Notes under the pieces: model-generated | Seen by the model: only the letters and a program-made list of their open reading frames with translations | What the model was told of the DNA's origin: nothing | Databases searched by the model: none | Shown: one piece after another, positions 25,394-32,912 of the stretch | How the letters are laid out: each line of letters opens with the position of its first letter | Numbering within the stretch: position 1 is the first letter of the stretch | Made by a program: the position numbers and the translations under genes | Assembly (NCBI RefSeq): GCF_012927265.1 | Contig: NZ_JABBGF010000003.1 | Location: 1-64,000, forward strand | Length of the DNA stretch: 64,000 bases | Direction: 5' to 3' | DNA from: Chryseobacterium cheonjiense | GTDB lineage: Bacteria > Bacteroidota > Bacteroidia > Flavobacteriales > Weeksellaceae

Positions 25394-25430
25394 CCTCAAA
25401 TAAAGAATTATAAAACCACATAATACAAAA

Positions 25431-26933
25431 ATGAAAAATATTATAACAATGGCTGTTTGTTTATTCAGTCTTACTTTTTATGCACAGGTAGGAATTAATA
25501 ATAATATCCCAAAATCTACTTTGGATGTGACAGCAAAAACTACCGATGGCAGCATGCCGGAAGGCCTTATTGCACCAAGGTTAACCGGTGACCAGATCCA
25601 GGCGGGAGACGCACAGTACGGTGTAGCACAAAAAGGGAATATCATTTACGCAACCTCGGCTCCTACATCTCAAAGTTCTAAAACGGCAGGTATAGTTGGA
25701 GAAGGATATTATTTTTTTGATGGCACTGTATGGCAACCTTTAGGTGGTGGTGCAACAGGAGACACAACTAATGATGCATGGATTAATGACACAGCCAACA
25801 ATATGGTAAAACTAGTTACAAAAGCAGACGGGACAGGCAGGACAGCAGGAACCGAATTTGTTGCAAAAGATAGCGGACAAGTGGGATTAGGGACAACGGC
25901 TCCCGATGCCAGTGCATTGCTGGATATTACTTCAGCTAATAAAGGTATACTGATTCCAAGAGTTGGATTGATGAGTGCTACTGATCAGGTTACGATACCG
26001 TCACCTGCCGTAGGATTATTGGTATACAATACTGGTACAGGATTTCTTACTTATAAAGGATTTGTATTCTGGAACGGAACAGAATGGAGACAGATTGATG
26101 ATAAAACTACCATTAATCCGGCCATTACAGGATTAAATTGTAACAGTGCTTCTGTTTCTCCGGCAGCATTTACATCCGGTATTCCTTATACAGGTATTTT
26201 AACGGTGTATTATTCAGGAGGCAATGGGGGAAGCTATCCGGGTGGAACAACATTTACCCAAAACGGACTTACATTTACATTGGACCAGGGAACGCTTAAT
26301 AAAGGCAATGGCTATATTACCTATTCAATAACCGGTACTCCCAACTTCACATCACCCAGTACCATTACGGTACCTATAAACTTTTTAGGCTTTAGCTGCA
26401 ACGCGACAGTAGGAATAAATACAACCCCATTTATTCTCGGAGAAATCAGATCTGCAAGAATAACTGTTGATGCAGCAACTTTTATAGCCGACGGAGGATC
26501 TAGGAATATAATGGTTGGAAAGGCCGTAAATAATACTGGAACAACTTCTAACCGTTCTGCATATGAAGAGACAACCAATGATCAAAAAGCTAAATTTATT
26601 GTTATTAACGGATTAAGAATGGATTTTTTAAAAATTGGAGGTATAGATACAAGACCCAAACTTTTTAATACCACCGCATCAGCAATACAGTATAATGTGA
26701 CTGCACTATCTACCGGTAATAAATATATAGATGGTATAGATACTTTTATAGCACCCGGATATTATAGCAATCTTATTGATGGGGATGATCTTTTCAGTAC
26801 GTCGATCGGACAGGGTGAATATGTAAATGCAATGGTTACTTTTCCAAATGGGGAATGGTATAATTGTACATGGCATGCATCAAGAGATGCAAACAATTAT
26901 TACTTTTATATGACGGCCCAGCGCTTAAACTAA
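25431..26933 (+). CDS. Cassette B large surface protein, fibre-like with variable C-terminus
   Basis: A 500-residue paralogue of 22922-24361. The signal peptide ends near TFYAQ, then VGINNNIPKSTLDVTAK. The N-terminal 300 residues, with NDTANNMVKLVTKADGTGRT, QVGLGTTAPDASALLDITS and KGILIPRVGL, closely follow the first copy. Residues about 330-500 differ: they include EIRSARITVDAATFIADGG and end in YYFYMTAQRLN. No anchoring or sorting domain is visible, so surface localisation is inferred from the signal peptide and family. The gene is followed by a long-stem terminator-like structure. Confidence 0.65.
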   Translation: MKNIITMAVCLFSLTFYAQVGINNNIPKSTLDVTAKTTDGSMPEGLIAPRLTGDQIQAGDAQYGVAQKGNIIYATSAPTSQSSKTAGIVGEGYYFFDGTVWQPLGGGATGDTTNDAWINDTANNMVKLVTKADGTGRTAGTEFVAKDSGQVGLGTTAPDASALLDITSANKGILIPRVGLMSATDQVTIPSPAVGLLVYNTGTGFLTYKGFVFWNGTEWRQIDDKTTINPAITGLNCNSASVSPAAFTSGIPYTGILTVYYSGGNGGSYPGGTTFTQNGLTFTLDQGTLNKGNGYITYSITGTPNFTSPSTITVPINFLGFSCNATVGINTTPFILGEIRSARITVDAATFIADGGSRNIMVGKAVNNTGTTSNRSAYEETTNDQKAKFIVINGLRMDFLKIGGIDTRPKLFNTTASAIQYNVTALSTGNKYIDGIDTFIAPGYYSNLIDGDDLFSTSIGQGEYVNAMVTFPNGEWYNCTWHASRDANNYYFYMTAQRLN

Positions 26934-26996
26934 AATTACATATAATATACGAAACCGGCATTAAAGGAACGTTGCCACTCGTGTTTGTAAATTAGC

Positions 26997-27055
26997 ACTC
27001 CGGCTGGGATAAGTTTATTTAACAGATTTGATAACTTAAAACCAGTCGGAGTTTT
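26997..27055 (+). terminator. Possible terminator of cassette B
   Basis: ACTCCGGCTGG (26997-27007) pairs with CCAGTCGGAGT (27042-27052), with one G-U pair, and TTTT follows. The long loop (34 nt) makes it weaker than the others. Confidence 0.45.
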
Positions 27056-27113
27056 AATAAATACAGATGTTTAAAATACAGTTTTGCACTTATTGCTAAA
27101 TCCGAATTTCTAA

Positions 27114-27145
27114 TTAAAAAAACCTTTCAGAGGTTCCGAAAGGTT
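27114..27145 (-). terminator. Terminator of the DUF4407 gene
   Basis: Minus-strand stem AACCTTTC / GAAAGGTT (27121-27128, 27138-27145) followed by a T run (27115-27120 read as T). Confidence 0.8.
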
Positions 27146-27163
27146 AAGAGTAGATTTTAAAAT

Positions 27164-28237
27164 CTATTGTTGGTTTAATTTGTCTTTAAAATCATCAATT
27201 CTGAAATCGGTCAGTGCATTTCCTTTTTCAATTTTTTCTTTTGAGTAAAGCCGGAAGTCATTTTCTGTTTTTTCTAAAAGATAATCATAAGGCCCGACAT
27301 GAGAAATAAGCTTCACTAAAACCGGAGAAATTTCAAGACAAATGAAAAGTCCCATGATGAAAGCGGCGGCCAGTCCGATAATCGCTGAATTTTTTCCCAG
27401 CTCATCCAATGCCTGAAGCCTTGCCGCAAACCCATTAAATTTATCTTCAAAAGTTTCGGTAGACTTTCTTTCTGTTTCTAAATTGGTGTACACTTTTGAA
27501 ATCTCCTTATCAAGATATTGCAGTCTTGGAGCCACCTGCTTCTGGTAACTTTCCAAATCCTGGCGTCTTTGTTCTTTCAGTTCTTGTTTACGCTTCGCAT
27601 TCGGTCCGAAGCCTTCTTTTCCGCTGGTCAGTCCGGACTGTTTTCCTAAGATTTCCTTTTCAAGTTCTACGGAAGCAGAATCATAGGATTTCTGGTAACT
27701 GGCAATTTTATCCGTGATTTGTTTCTTTTCTGTTTCAAAAGGGCCGCTCTGTTGAAGAATCCTACCGTTCATCTCGCCCTGCAGCTGCTTTTTATTTCTC
27801 TGGATAATAGTATTCAGCTGTTTGTTGACTTCCTTTTCGAAAATTTTGAGCTCTAAAGGTTTGGAAATGATAATCCCCAGGAATGTCGCTAAAATAAGTC
27901 TTGGAACAGCCATTAATACCTGATTCCACCAGGTTCCTGTTTTTTTGATCGAAGAAACGATATACCGGTCAAGGTTAAAGATCATTAATCCCCATAAAAC
28001 CCCGAAACCGATCGATGTCCAGATATTATCAAAGACAGTGTACATTGCATACCCCGCAGAAAGTGTTGCGAAAACCGCGGTAAATAAAACAATTCCGCCG
28101 ATCCCTGCAAACTTATTCCATTCGCTTGGGGTTTTTCTTAATATATGAATGTTTCCTCCGGAGCATATCATCAGAAACTTCTGGAACCAATTGATAGAAT
28201 GATTCGCCTGATTTATAGTTTGTTGTTTGTTTTTCAT
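27164..28237 (-). CDS. DUF4407 membrane protein
   Basis: A 357-residue protein from the ATG at 28237; a TTG six codons upstream overlaps the promoter region and is discarded. Two membrane helices near the N-terminus (FAGIGGIVLFTAVFATLSAG and a second in FGVLWGLMIFNLD) and another pair around residues 110-130 are followed by a long charged coiled coil (about 140-270) and a last helix (IIGLAAAFIMGLFICLEISP). This is the DUF4407 architecture (PF14362); the role is unknown. A TACATTTG box (28253-28260, minus) stands 16 bp upstream. A 3' fragment of a second copy survives at 24481-24600. Confidence 0.85.
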   Translation of the reverse strand: MKNKQQTINQANHSINWFQKFLMICSGGNIHILRKTPSEWNKFAGIGGIVLFTAVFATLSAGYAMYTVFDNIWTSIGFGVLWGLMIFNLDRYIVSSIKKTGTWWNQVLMAVPRLILATFLGIIISKPLELKIFEKEVNKQLNTIIQRNKKQLQGEMNGRILQQSGPFETEKKQITDKIASYQKSYDSASVELEKEILGKQSGLTSGKEGFGPNAKRKQELKEQRRQDLESYQKQVAPRLQYLDKEISKVYTNLETERKSTETFEDKFNGFAARLQALDELGKNSAIIGLAAAFIMGLFICLEISPVLVKLISHVGPYDYLLEKTENDFRLYSKEKIEKGNALTDFRIDDFKDKLNQQ

Positions 28238-28404
28238 GACAGAAAATTTATACAAATGTACTATTAAAAATCATACCAATGTAAAAGATAGTATTATGTT
28301 TTACCAAGTAAGAATGATGGATGATTTATTTTATTGTGAATCAGTAGATTATTTATTTGTAAAAATATTTCTTATCTTTAGTATCAATCACTTAAAAATT
28401 TAAT

Positions 28405-28815
28405 ATGAAAAATGTAATCAGCCTTTCTTTGGTATGCCTTACACTGGCTCTAACTTCATGCAACAAAGAGAAAACAGTAGATGATGATCTTAAAGAAGTT
28501 GCGGCAAATATCAACAAAACGACACCACAGAATTTAGCGGCCGGTGTACGCCTGGACAGTGTATCTGCACAGGCGGGAAAAATCTTCAGGTATAATTATA
28601 CGCTGACTGATGATGAAAAAGAAAGTGTGAGCCCCGAACAGATTGAAACATTTAAAAAGACAGCGAAGGAAGGAGCGCTACAGGTTATAAAAAATTCTCC
28701 TGAAATTAAAGAGTTCCGGGATAATGATGTAACTATGGTGTATACCTACTACGATAAGAACGGAAAGGCCACGGCCGATTTTAAAATTACTCCTGAAGAA
28801 TACAAAACAAAATAA
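28405..28815 (+). CDS. Small lipoprotein, unknown family
   Basis: A 136-residue lipoprotein with the signal sequence MKNVISLSLVCLTLALTSC (lipobox Cys19) and a short NKEKTVDDD acidic stretch after the Cys. The mature part is a small alpha/beta domain (YNYTLTDDEKESVSPEQIET, MVYTYYDKNGKATADFKIT). Similar lipoproteins occur across Flavobacteriia, but I cannot name a family. It is flanked by the divergent DUF4407 gene and the convergent ruvC, so it is transcribed alone. Confidence 0.7.
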   Translation: MKNVISLSLVCLTLALTSCNKEKTVDDDLKEVAANINKTTPQNLAAGVRLDSVSAQAGKIFRYNYTLTDDEKESVSPEQIETFKKTAKEGALQVIKNSPEIKEFRDNDVTMVYTYYDKNGKATADFKITPEEYKTK

Positions 28816-28825
28816 CAGATTATAT

Positions 28826-28853
28826 TCCCACAGATCAGCAAAGATTTGTGGGA
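28826..28853. terminator. Possible bidirectional terminator between the lipoprotein gene and ruvC
   Basis: TCCCACA pairs with TGTGGGA (28826-28832, 28847-28853), flanked by A/T-rich arms that extend the stem. The convergent gene pair makes a shared terminator plausible. Confidence 0.5.
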
Positions 28854-28858
28854 TAATA

Positions 28859-29413
28859 TTATTTCAGGCGACCGGGATTCTGCTTAAGAAAACTTTCCCA
28901 GCCGGTGTAAGATTTTGTATCGGTGATGGTTCCTGAGTTGAAATGATGGCATACAGCGACAGCAAGACCATCGGAAGCATCCAGATATTTTGTGGGAAAC
29001 TCTTTTAAATTCAGAAGGCTTTGCAGCATTCCGGCAACCTGCTCTTTGCTGGCGTTCCCATTTCCGGTAATGGCCATTTTTATTTTTTTTGGAGAATATT
29101 CTGTAATCGGAACATTTCGGTGAAGACTTGCTGCCATAGCAACGCCCTGCGCACGGCCCAGCTTCAGCATGCTCTGTACATTTTTTCCGTAAAACGGTGC
29201 TTCCAGAGCCACTTCATCAGGATGGAATTCATCAATCAGTGCTAAGGTTTTATCGAAAATGTATTTAAGCTTGGTTTCGTGGTTGGGGTATTTTTTAAGC
29301 AGTAATTCGTGAATGGATACCATTTCCATTTTACCCTTTTTCACGGAAATAATACCAAAACCCATCACCGTAGTTCCCGGGTCAATTCCTAAAATTATTT
29401 TCTCTGCAATCAT
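28859..29413 (-). CDS. ruvC: Holliday junction resolvase RuvC
   Basis: Endonuclease that resolves four-way junctions together with RuvAB. The four acidic active-site residues are visible: D11 in ILGIDPGTT, E71 in ALEAPF, and D145 and D148 in LDASDGLAVA, with the same 145/148 spacing as D138/D141 of the E. coli enzyme. FYGKNVQSMLKLGRAQGVA is the conserved dimer/DNA-binding helix. Length (184 aa) is typical. It is transcribed away from the 2H phosphoesterase gene's 3' end with a 54-bp gap, on the same strand. Confidence 0.96.
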   Translation of the reverse strand: MIAEKIILGIDPGTTVMGFGIISVKKGKMEMVSIHELLLKKYPNHETKLKYIFDKTLALIDEFHPDEVALEAPFYGKNVQSMLKLGRAQGVAMAASLHRNVPITEYSPKKIKMAITGNGNASKEQVAGMLQSLLNLKEFPTKYLDASDGLAVAVCHHFNSGTITDTKSYTGWESFLKQNPGRLK

Positions 29414-29467
29414 TGGCTCAAAGATATGACTTTCTCTGATCTCCGGACCTGTAAATTTTATTAAACA

Positions 29468-29998
29468 TCATCCTGTGATCAATTTTTTTTCAGCAATAGG
29501 AATCCATTGTTGATCATGACGCAGCAATATAATTTTATCAACTAAGAATTTAGTTTTATATTTTTTGCCTTTATAAACGTCCCATGCTTTGAGATAATTT
29601 TCCCATGTCAAATCTCTGTAACCTACTGTCATGTGAGGATTAAAAGAATAATTCATGAAATTAAAAATATCTTTTACTTTTTGATGTAGCACTCTTAATC
29701 GTTCATTGTCTTCGGGCTTTACATAGATTACCGGGTTTTCAGGTTTTGCAAAACTTCCGAAGCCGTTGAGTGTGATTTCAAATGGCGCCATTTGCGTGTC
29801 TATTTTCTGAAAAGCATTGTGAATGTCTTCTTCCAAATCTACTTCTCGTGAAAAAGGAGGAAATAGTGTAACATGGGCTTCATTTTTCAATGCTTTTGAG
29901 CTTGCATAATTTAGAGCGAAATCCAACTTAAATTCCTTTAGCTCATCAATAATTTGCTGAGGTGGATATATTGCTATGAAGTAAAGTTTTTTCATCAT
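29468..29998 (-). CDS. 2H phosphoesterase (2'-5' RNA ligase-like)
   Basis: A 176-residue member of the 2H phosphoesterase family. The two HxT motifs that give the family its name are present: HVT at residues 42-44 and HMT at 122-124, separated by the usual distance. Such proteins act on 2',3'-cyclic or 2'-5' phosphodiester bonds in RNA; the true substrate is unknown. Two adjacent ATG codons open the frame (MMKK), so the start is uncertain by one codon. It is divergent from the PadR operon, and the shared region holds a strong palindrome. Confidence 0.85.
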   Translation of the reverse strand: MMKKLYFIAIYPPQQIIDELKEFKLDFALNYASSKALKNEAHVTLFPPFSREVDLEEDIHNAFQKIDTQMAPFEITLNGFGSFAKPENPVIYVKPEDNERLRVLHQKVKDIFNFMNYSFNPHMTVGYRDLTWENYLKAWDVYKGKKYKTKFLVDKIILLRHDQQWIPIAEKKLITG

Positions 29999-30025
29999 GT
30001 TAAATTAAAAATAATAAAAGAAATA

Positions 30026-30052
30026 TTTATGCATAAGAAAATTATGCATAAA
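30026..30052. promoter_or_regulatory. Palindromic operator candidate for the PadR regulator
   Basis: Perfect inverted repeat TTTATGCATAA / TTATGCATAAA with a 5-bp centre, 25 bp before the likely padR start and 28 bp before the divergent gene. PadR regulators bind palindromes of this kind over their own promoters. Confidence 0.65.
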
Positions 30053-30077
30053 TTTGTTATGTATTAATTGCAGTGTA

Positions 30078-30401
30078 TTGAAAAAGAACAGTCTTTATAA
30101 GGGAACTCTTCAGAATATTATTCTTAAGCTATTGGCCAAAGAAGTTAAAATGTATGGCTACCAAATCACGCAAAGGACAAAAGAACTTACGAAAGGAGAG
30201 TTAGAAATGACCGAAGGTGCTCTGTATCCTCTTTTGCATAAGCTGGAAGCTGAAGGAATGATTAGTTCCGAAATTCAAAAGACCAACGGAAGGGATCGGA
30301 AATATTATCTTTTAACAGATAAAGGAAAAAGAAAGCAGGCAGAACAGGAGGAAGAAATGAAAAGTTATTTATTTAATTTAAATACCATTTTTAATATATG
30401 A
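30078..30401 (+). CDS. PadR family transcriptional regulator
   Basis: A winged-helix repressor of about 108 residues. The start is taken as the TTG at 30078 because the protein then opens KKNSLYKGTLQNIILKLL, as PadR proteins usually do; an earlier TTG at 30054 would add eight residues. The family features are YGYQITQRTKEL, LEMTEGALYPLLHKLEAEGM (recognition helix and wing) and YYLLTDKGKRK. It overlaps the next membrane-protein gene by four bases. PadR proteins commonly control a neighbouring membrane or efflux operon; here the partners are two paralogous membrane proteins of unknown role. Confidence 0.88.
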   Translation: MKKNSLYKGTLQNIILKLLAKEVKMYGYQITQRTKELTKGELEMTEGALYPLLHKLEAEGMISSEIQKTNGRDRKYYLLTDKGKRKQAEQEEEMKSYLFNLNTIFNI

Positions 30402-31015
30402 TAACTAAAACGCAGGAAAATCAGATTGATGTATATCTAAAGTCAAAAAAACTCTATTCACCGCTGCATCATGAAGTGAAGGATCATTTCATCTCCCAGA
30501 TTTATCACCTTATGGAAGAGCAGTCTCTGAGTTTTCAGGAAGCTTTTCTGGCAACAAAAGTTAGCTGGAAAAATGAACTGGAAATGGTAAGGGCAGATAT
30601 CTTTTCTTTCAAAAAAGTTGCAAGAATTGAAAAGTCCATACTTCAGCAAAGATTTCACAAAATGACTGTTTTTTCTTTTATTTTTTCTACTGTAGCGTTT
30701 GTATTTCTTACGTTAAATGAAGAGGCATTCACGACTTTGCAGATACTGCTGCTTCTAAGCTGGGTGTCGGTACTCGGATATAGTTTTATAACCGGGAAAA
30801 TGAAATTTTCAAATTATGCAATGTTAAGTTTTCATCCATTGCTGATCAGGAATATTCTGTTGGGAACTGCTGTGTTTTTTTTGGCGGGGATAATGAAATT
30901 TGGGTATTTAGAAATACAGAATTTAGTGATATCGAAAATCTTTCTGGTTTATTGCTTAACGATCCAACTGCAGCTGATGTATTTTAATGCAAAGGAAATA
31001 AACGTTTTAATATAA
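30398..31015 (+). CDS. PadR-linked membrane protein 1
   Basis: A 205-residue protein whose ATG overlaps the padR stop (ATGA). A soluble N-terminal part (about 80 residues) contains LHHEVKDHFISQIYHLMEE, LSFQEAFLATKVSW and NELEMV. At least four hydrophobic helices follow (about residues 90-200). The N-terminal pattern, a helical bundle followed by membrane helices, recurs in the next gene (LLEVKDHMISQISDIQ, LSFDDAFLKTRKLWEDEF), so the two are paralogues. It is the type of small membrane protein often found behind PadR genes in Bacteroidota; no transport motif is visible. Confidence 0.75.
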   Translation: MITKTQENQIDVYLKSKKLYSPLHHEVKDHFISQIYHLMEEQSLSFQEAFLATKVSWKNELEMVRADIFSFKKVARIEKSILQQRFHKMTVFSFIFSTVAFVFLTLNEEAFTTLQILLLLSWVSVLGYSFITGKMKFSNYAMLSFHPLLIRNILLGTAVFFLAGIMKFGYLEIQNLVISKIFLVYCLTIQLQLMYFNAKEINVLI

Positions 31016-31030
31016 AACTATATTCTGAAA

Positions 31031-31753
31031 ATGATTTTAAAAGAAGAGGAACAGCAGGTTACCGATTATCTTATTTTTCACCGGATGCCGCTGGATATCT
31101 TACTGGAAGTGAAGGATCATATGATTTCACAAATATCAGACATTCAGCTTAATGAAAAGCTGAGCTTTGATGATGCTTTTCTTAAAACCAGAAAACTTTG
31201 GGAAGATGAGTTTAAAACAACAACCTATTATTTGCTTTACAGTGGAGAAATTCCAATGATTTTAAAAAAAATTGTCAAAGCAAAGTATAATAAAATCATC
31301 AGAAAATCTTTGCTTCTGGCAATTGTTGCTTCTCTCTTTAGTCTTTCTTTTGTGTTCCTATCTAAAGATCAGACAATGTATAATGACCTTTTTAGAATGT
31401 ACAATCTTTTATTTATTTTGACTCCGTTTTTATTATGGGTTTTTAACAAAAAAATATGGAAACACGTCCGAAGAGATTTTAAATATGAGGGCAAGCTTTT
31501 CTTTACGATATATCAGCAAAACCTTGCCCTTTTTATTTCTTGTATCGGTTTAATGTTTCAGTTTGTGACAAGGGAAGATAAATATCTTTTCAGATTTTTC
31601 AGAACGGATGATCCGGTCTCTGCTTTTCCTTTAACGTTAACGTTTATTCTTCCTTATTGTATGTATTCAATGATAATTTTTATGATCATCAACTTTTTAG
31701 AGCATAAAAAAACGCTGAATGGGTTGAAAGATTTCTTGGATATTTCTAAATAA
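31031..31753 (+). CDS. PadR-linked membrane protein 2
   Basis: A 240-residue paralogue of the previous protein, 15 bp downstream on the same transcript. The N-terminal DUF1700-like helical region (VKDHMISQISDIQ, DDAFLKTRKLW) is followed by four membrane helices, the last around LPYCMYSMIIFMIINFL. No catalytic or substrate-binding motif is seen. The pair may form a hetero-oligomer under PadR control; this is inference from duplication and linkage. Confidence 0.75.
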   Translation: MILKEEEQQVTDYLIFHRMPLDILLEVKDHMISQISDIQLNEKLSFDDAFLKTRKLWEDEFKTTTYYLLYSGEIPMILKKIVKAKYNKIIRKSLLLAIVASLFSLSFVFLSKDQTMYNDLFRMYNLLFILTPFLLWVFNKKIWKHVRRDFKYEGKLFFTIYQQNLALFISCIGLMFQFVTREDKYLFRFFRTDDPVSAFPLTLTFILPYCMYSMIIFMIINFLEHKKTLNGLKDFLDISK

Positions 31754-31827
31754 AATTATTCTTTTGAATTTTCAGGAGGTATTTTTACAAAAACTATATA
31801 AATGCTTCTATGATAAAACAATAATAA

Positions 31828-32538
31828 TTATTTTACAACCAGATCACAGAACCAGAAAACGTATTCGCCGTTCTGGTTGTCTTTATCTGTTTTCGGTTTT
31901 GGATAGCCTTTTTTTATTGTTTCTCCGATATCAAATGAGATAGGATTTTTAAAAATCGGACCATCAAAAGTAAAGGTGTGAAATTCTCCGTTTTCTCCGC
32001 ATGGATCTACATCTTCAGGTAAATCCTTTATAAAATCTTTATCAATGATTCTTCCCGCAAAACTTTTATCAAGATATGTTTCGTTGACACAGGTTACGAT
32101 CGTTTTAAATCCTAAATCCAGAAATTCGTGAATCAGAGCAGTGGTATTCTTTTTCCATAACGGAAAAACAGCTTTCATTCCGATGGTATCGAGTTGTTCT
32201 TCACGGTATTTTCTTAAGTCTTCAAGAAAAATATCTCCAAAAATTGAATTGGTAACACCAGTAGATTTAATTTCACTCATTGTTTTTGCCATCATTTCGC
32301 GGTACTCATCCATGGTAGGCTCTTTGGGAAGTTCCATTTTAATCAACGGAAATCCTAAACTTTCAGCCTGTTTTTCCAATAAAGAAACATGAACGCCATG
32401 CATGGAAATTCTCTGGAATTCTTTATTAATGCTGGTAAGCAGAGATGTGACTTCAAATTGATCTTCCTGTAAAGTTTTGTATAAGGCTAGGGCAGAATCT
32501 TTTCCGCTGCTCCAGTTGAAGATGGCTTTTGGTTTCAT
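31828..32538 (-). CDS. Dph6-related ATP pyrophosphatase
   Basis: A 236-residue protein of the PP-loop superfamily. The ATP-binding SGKDS motif (residues 9-13, NWSSGKDSALALY) stands at the N-terminus. Later motifs include GDIFLEDLRKYREEQ, PLWKKNT and CGENGEFHTFTFDGPIF; the last (GExGE-type) is the signature of the diphthine-ammonia-ligase-like (Dph6/MJ0570) group. Bacteria lack diphthamide, so it probably makes another amide or ligates an amine to a small molecule. It is transcribed alone. Confidence 0.82.
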   Translation of the reverse strand: MKPKAIFNWSSGKDSALALYKTLQEDQFEVTSLLTSINKEFQRISMHGVHVSLLEKQAESLGFPLIKMELPKEPTMDEYREMMAKTMSEIKSTGVTNSIFGDIFLEDLRKYREEQLDTIGMKAVFPLWKKNTTALIHEFLDLGFKTIVTCVNETYLDKSFAGRIIDKDFIKDLPEDVDPCGENGEFHTFTFDGPIFKNPISFDIGETIKKGYPKPKTDKDNQNGEYVFWFCDLVVK

Positions 32539-32585
32539 TAAACAAATATGACCTTAAAAATTTAGTTTAAATCCTTAAATCCTTT

Positions 32586-32783
32586 TTATTTATTATCAGG
32601 TTTTCCAAAATTGTTTTGAGGATTGGGCTCAATCTTATTTTTTTCGGCTTCCTGTCTTTTTTGTAATTCTTCAGTATTCCTGTTCATATCACTGGTATGC
32701 GTTTTATCCATTGGATATGAGTTGCAGCTTTTTAAGAATAGTATAGCAAAAATTATAAGTGTGATCGAGAAAAATCTTTTCAT
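32586..32783 (-). CDS. Small lipoprotein
   Basis: A 65-residue lipoprotein with the signal sequence ending LKSC (Cys20). The mature part is short, charged and probably disordered (NTEELQKRQEAEKNKIEPN). No family is recognised. Its lipobox and start are clear, and codon use fits the neighbours. It lies between a Dph6-like gene and icmF, separated from icmF by a terminator, so it has its own promoter. Confidence 0.6.
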   Translation of the reverse strand: MKRFFSITLIIFAILFLKSCNSYPMDKTHTSDMNRNTEELQKRQEAEKNKIEPNPQNNFGKPDNK

Positions 32784-32825
32784 AAATTCTTTTATAGGTT
32801 AAATTAAAATCGGAAAAATTCAAAA

Positions 32826-32858
32826 ATACAAAAACCTCAAAGAAAATCCTTGAGGTTT
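32826..32858 (-). terminator. Hairpin beside the small lipoprotein and icmF genes
   Basis: AAACCTCAA pairs with TTGAGGTTT (32832-32840, 32850-32858), with a T run on the minus strand after it. It follows the icmF stop codon by about 55 bp. Confidence 0.75.
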
Positions 32859-32912
32859 ATTTATAACTTATTTAATACGTTTAGTAGTCAATAATTATCT
32901 ACGGCAAAGCCG

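Noticed and set aside
20742..28255. A prophage or integrative element bounded by the tyrosine recombinase gene
   Set aside because: No tRNA target, attachment-site direct repeat, replication, packaging or transfer gene; the only recombination-site-like repeats are inverted and 176 bp apart.
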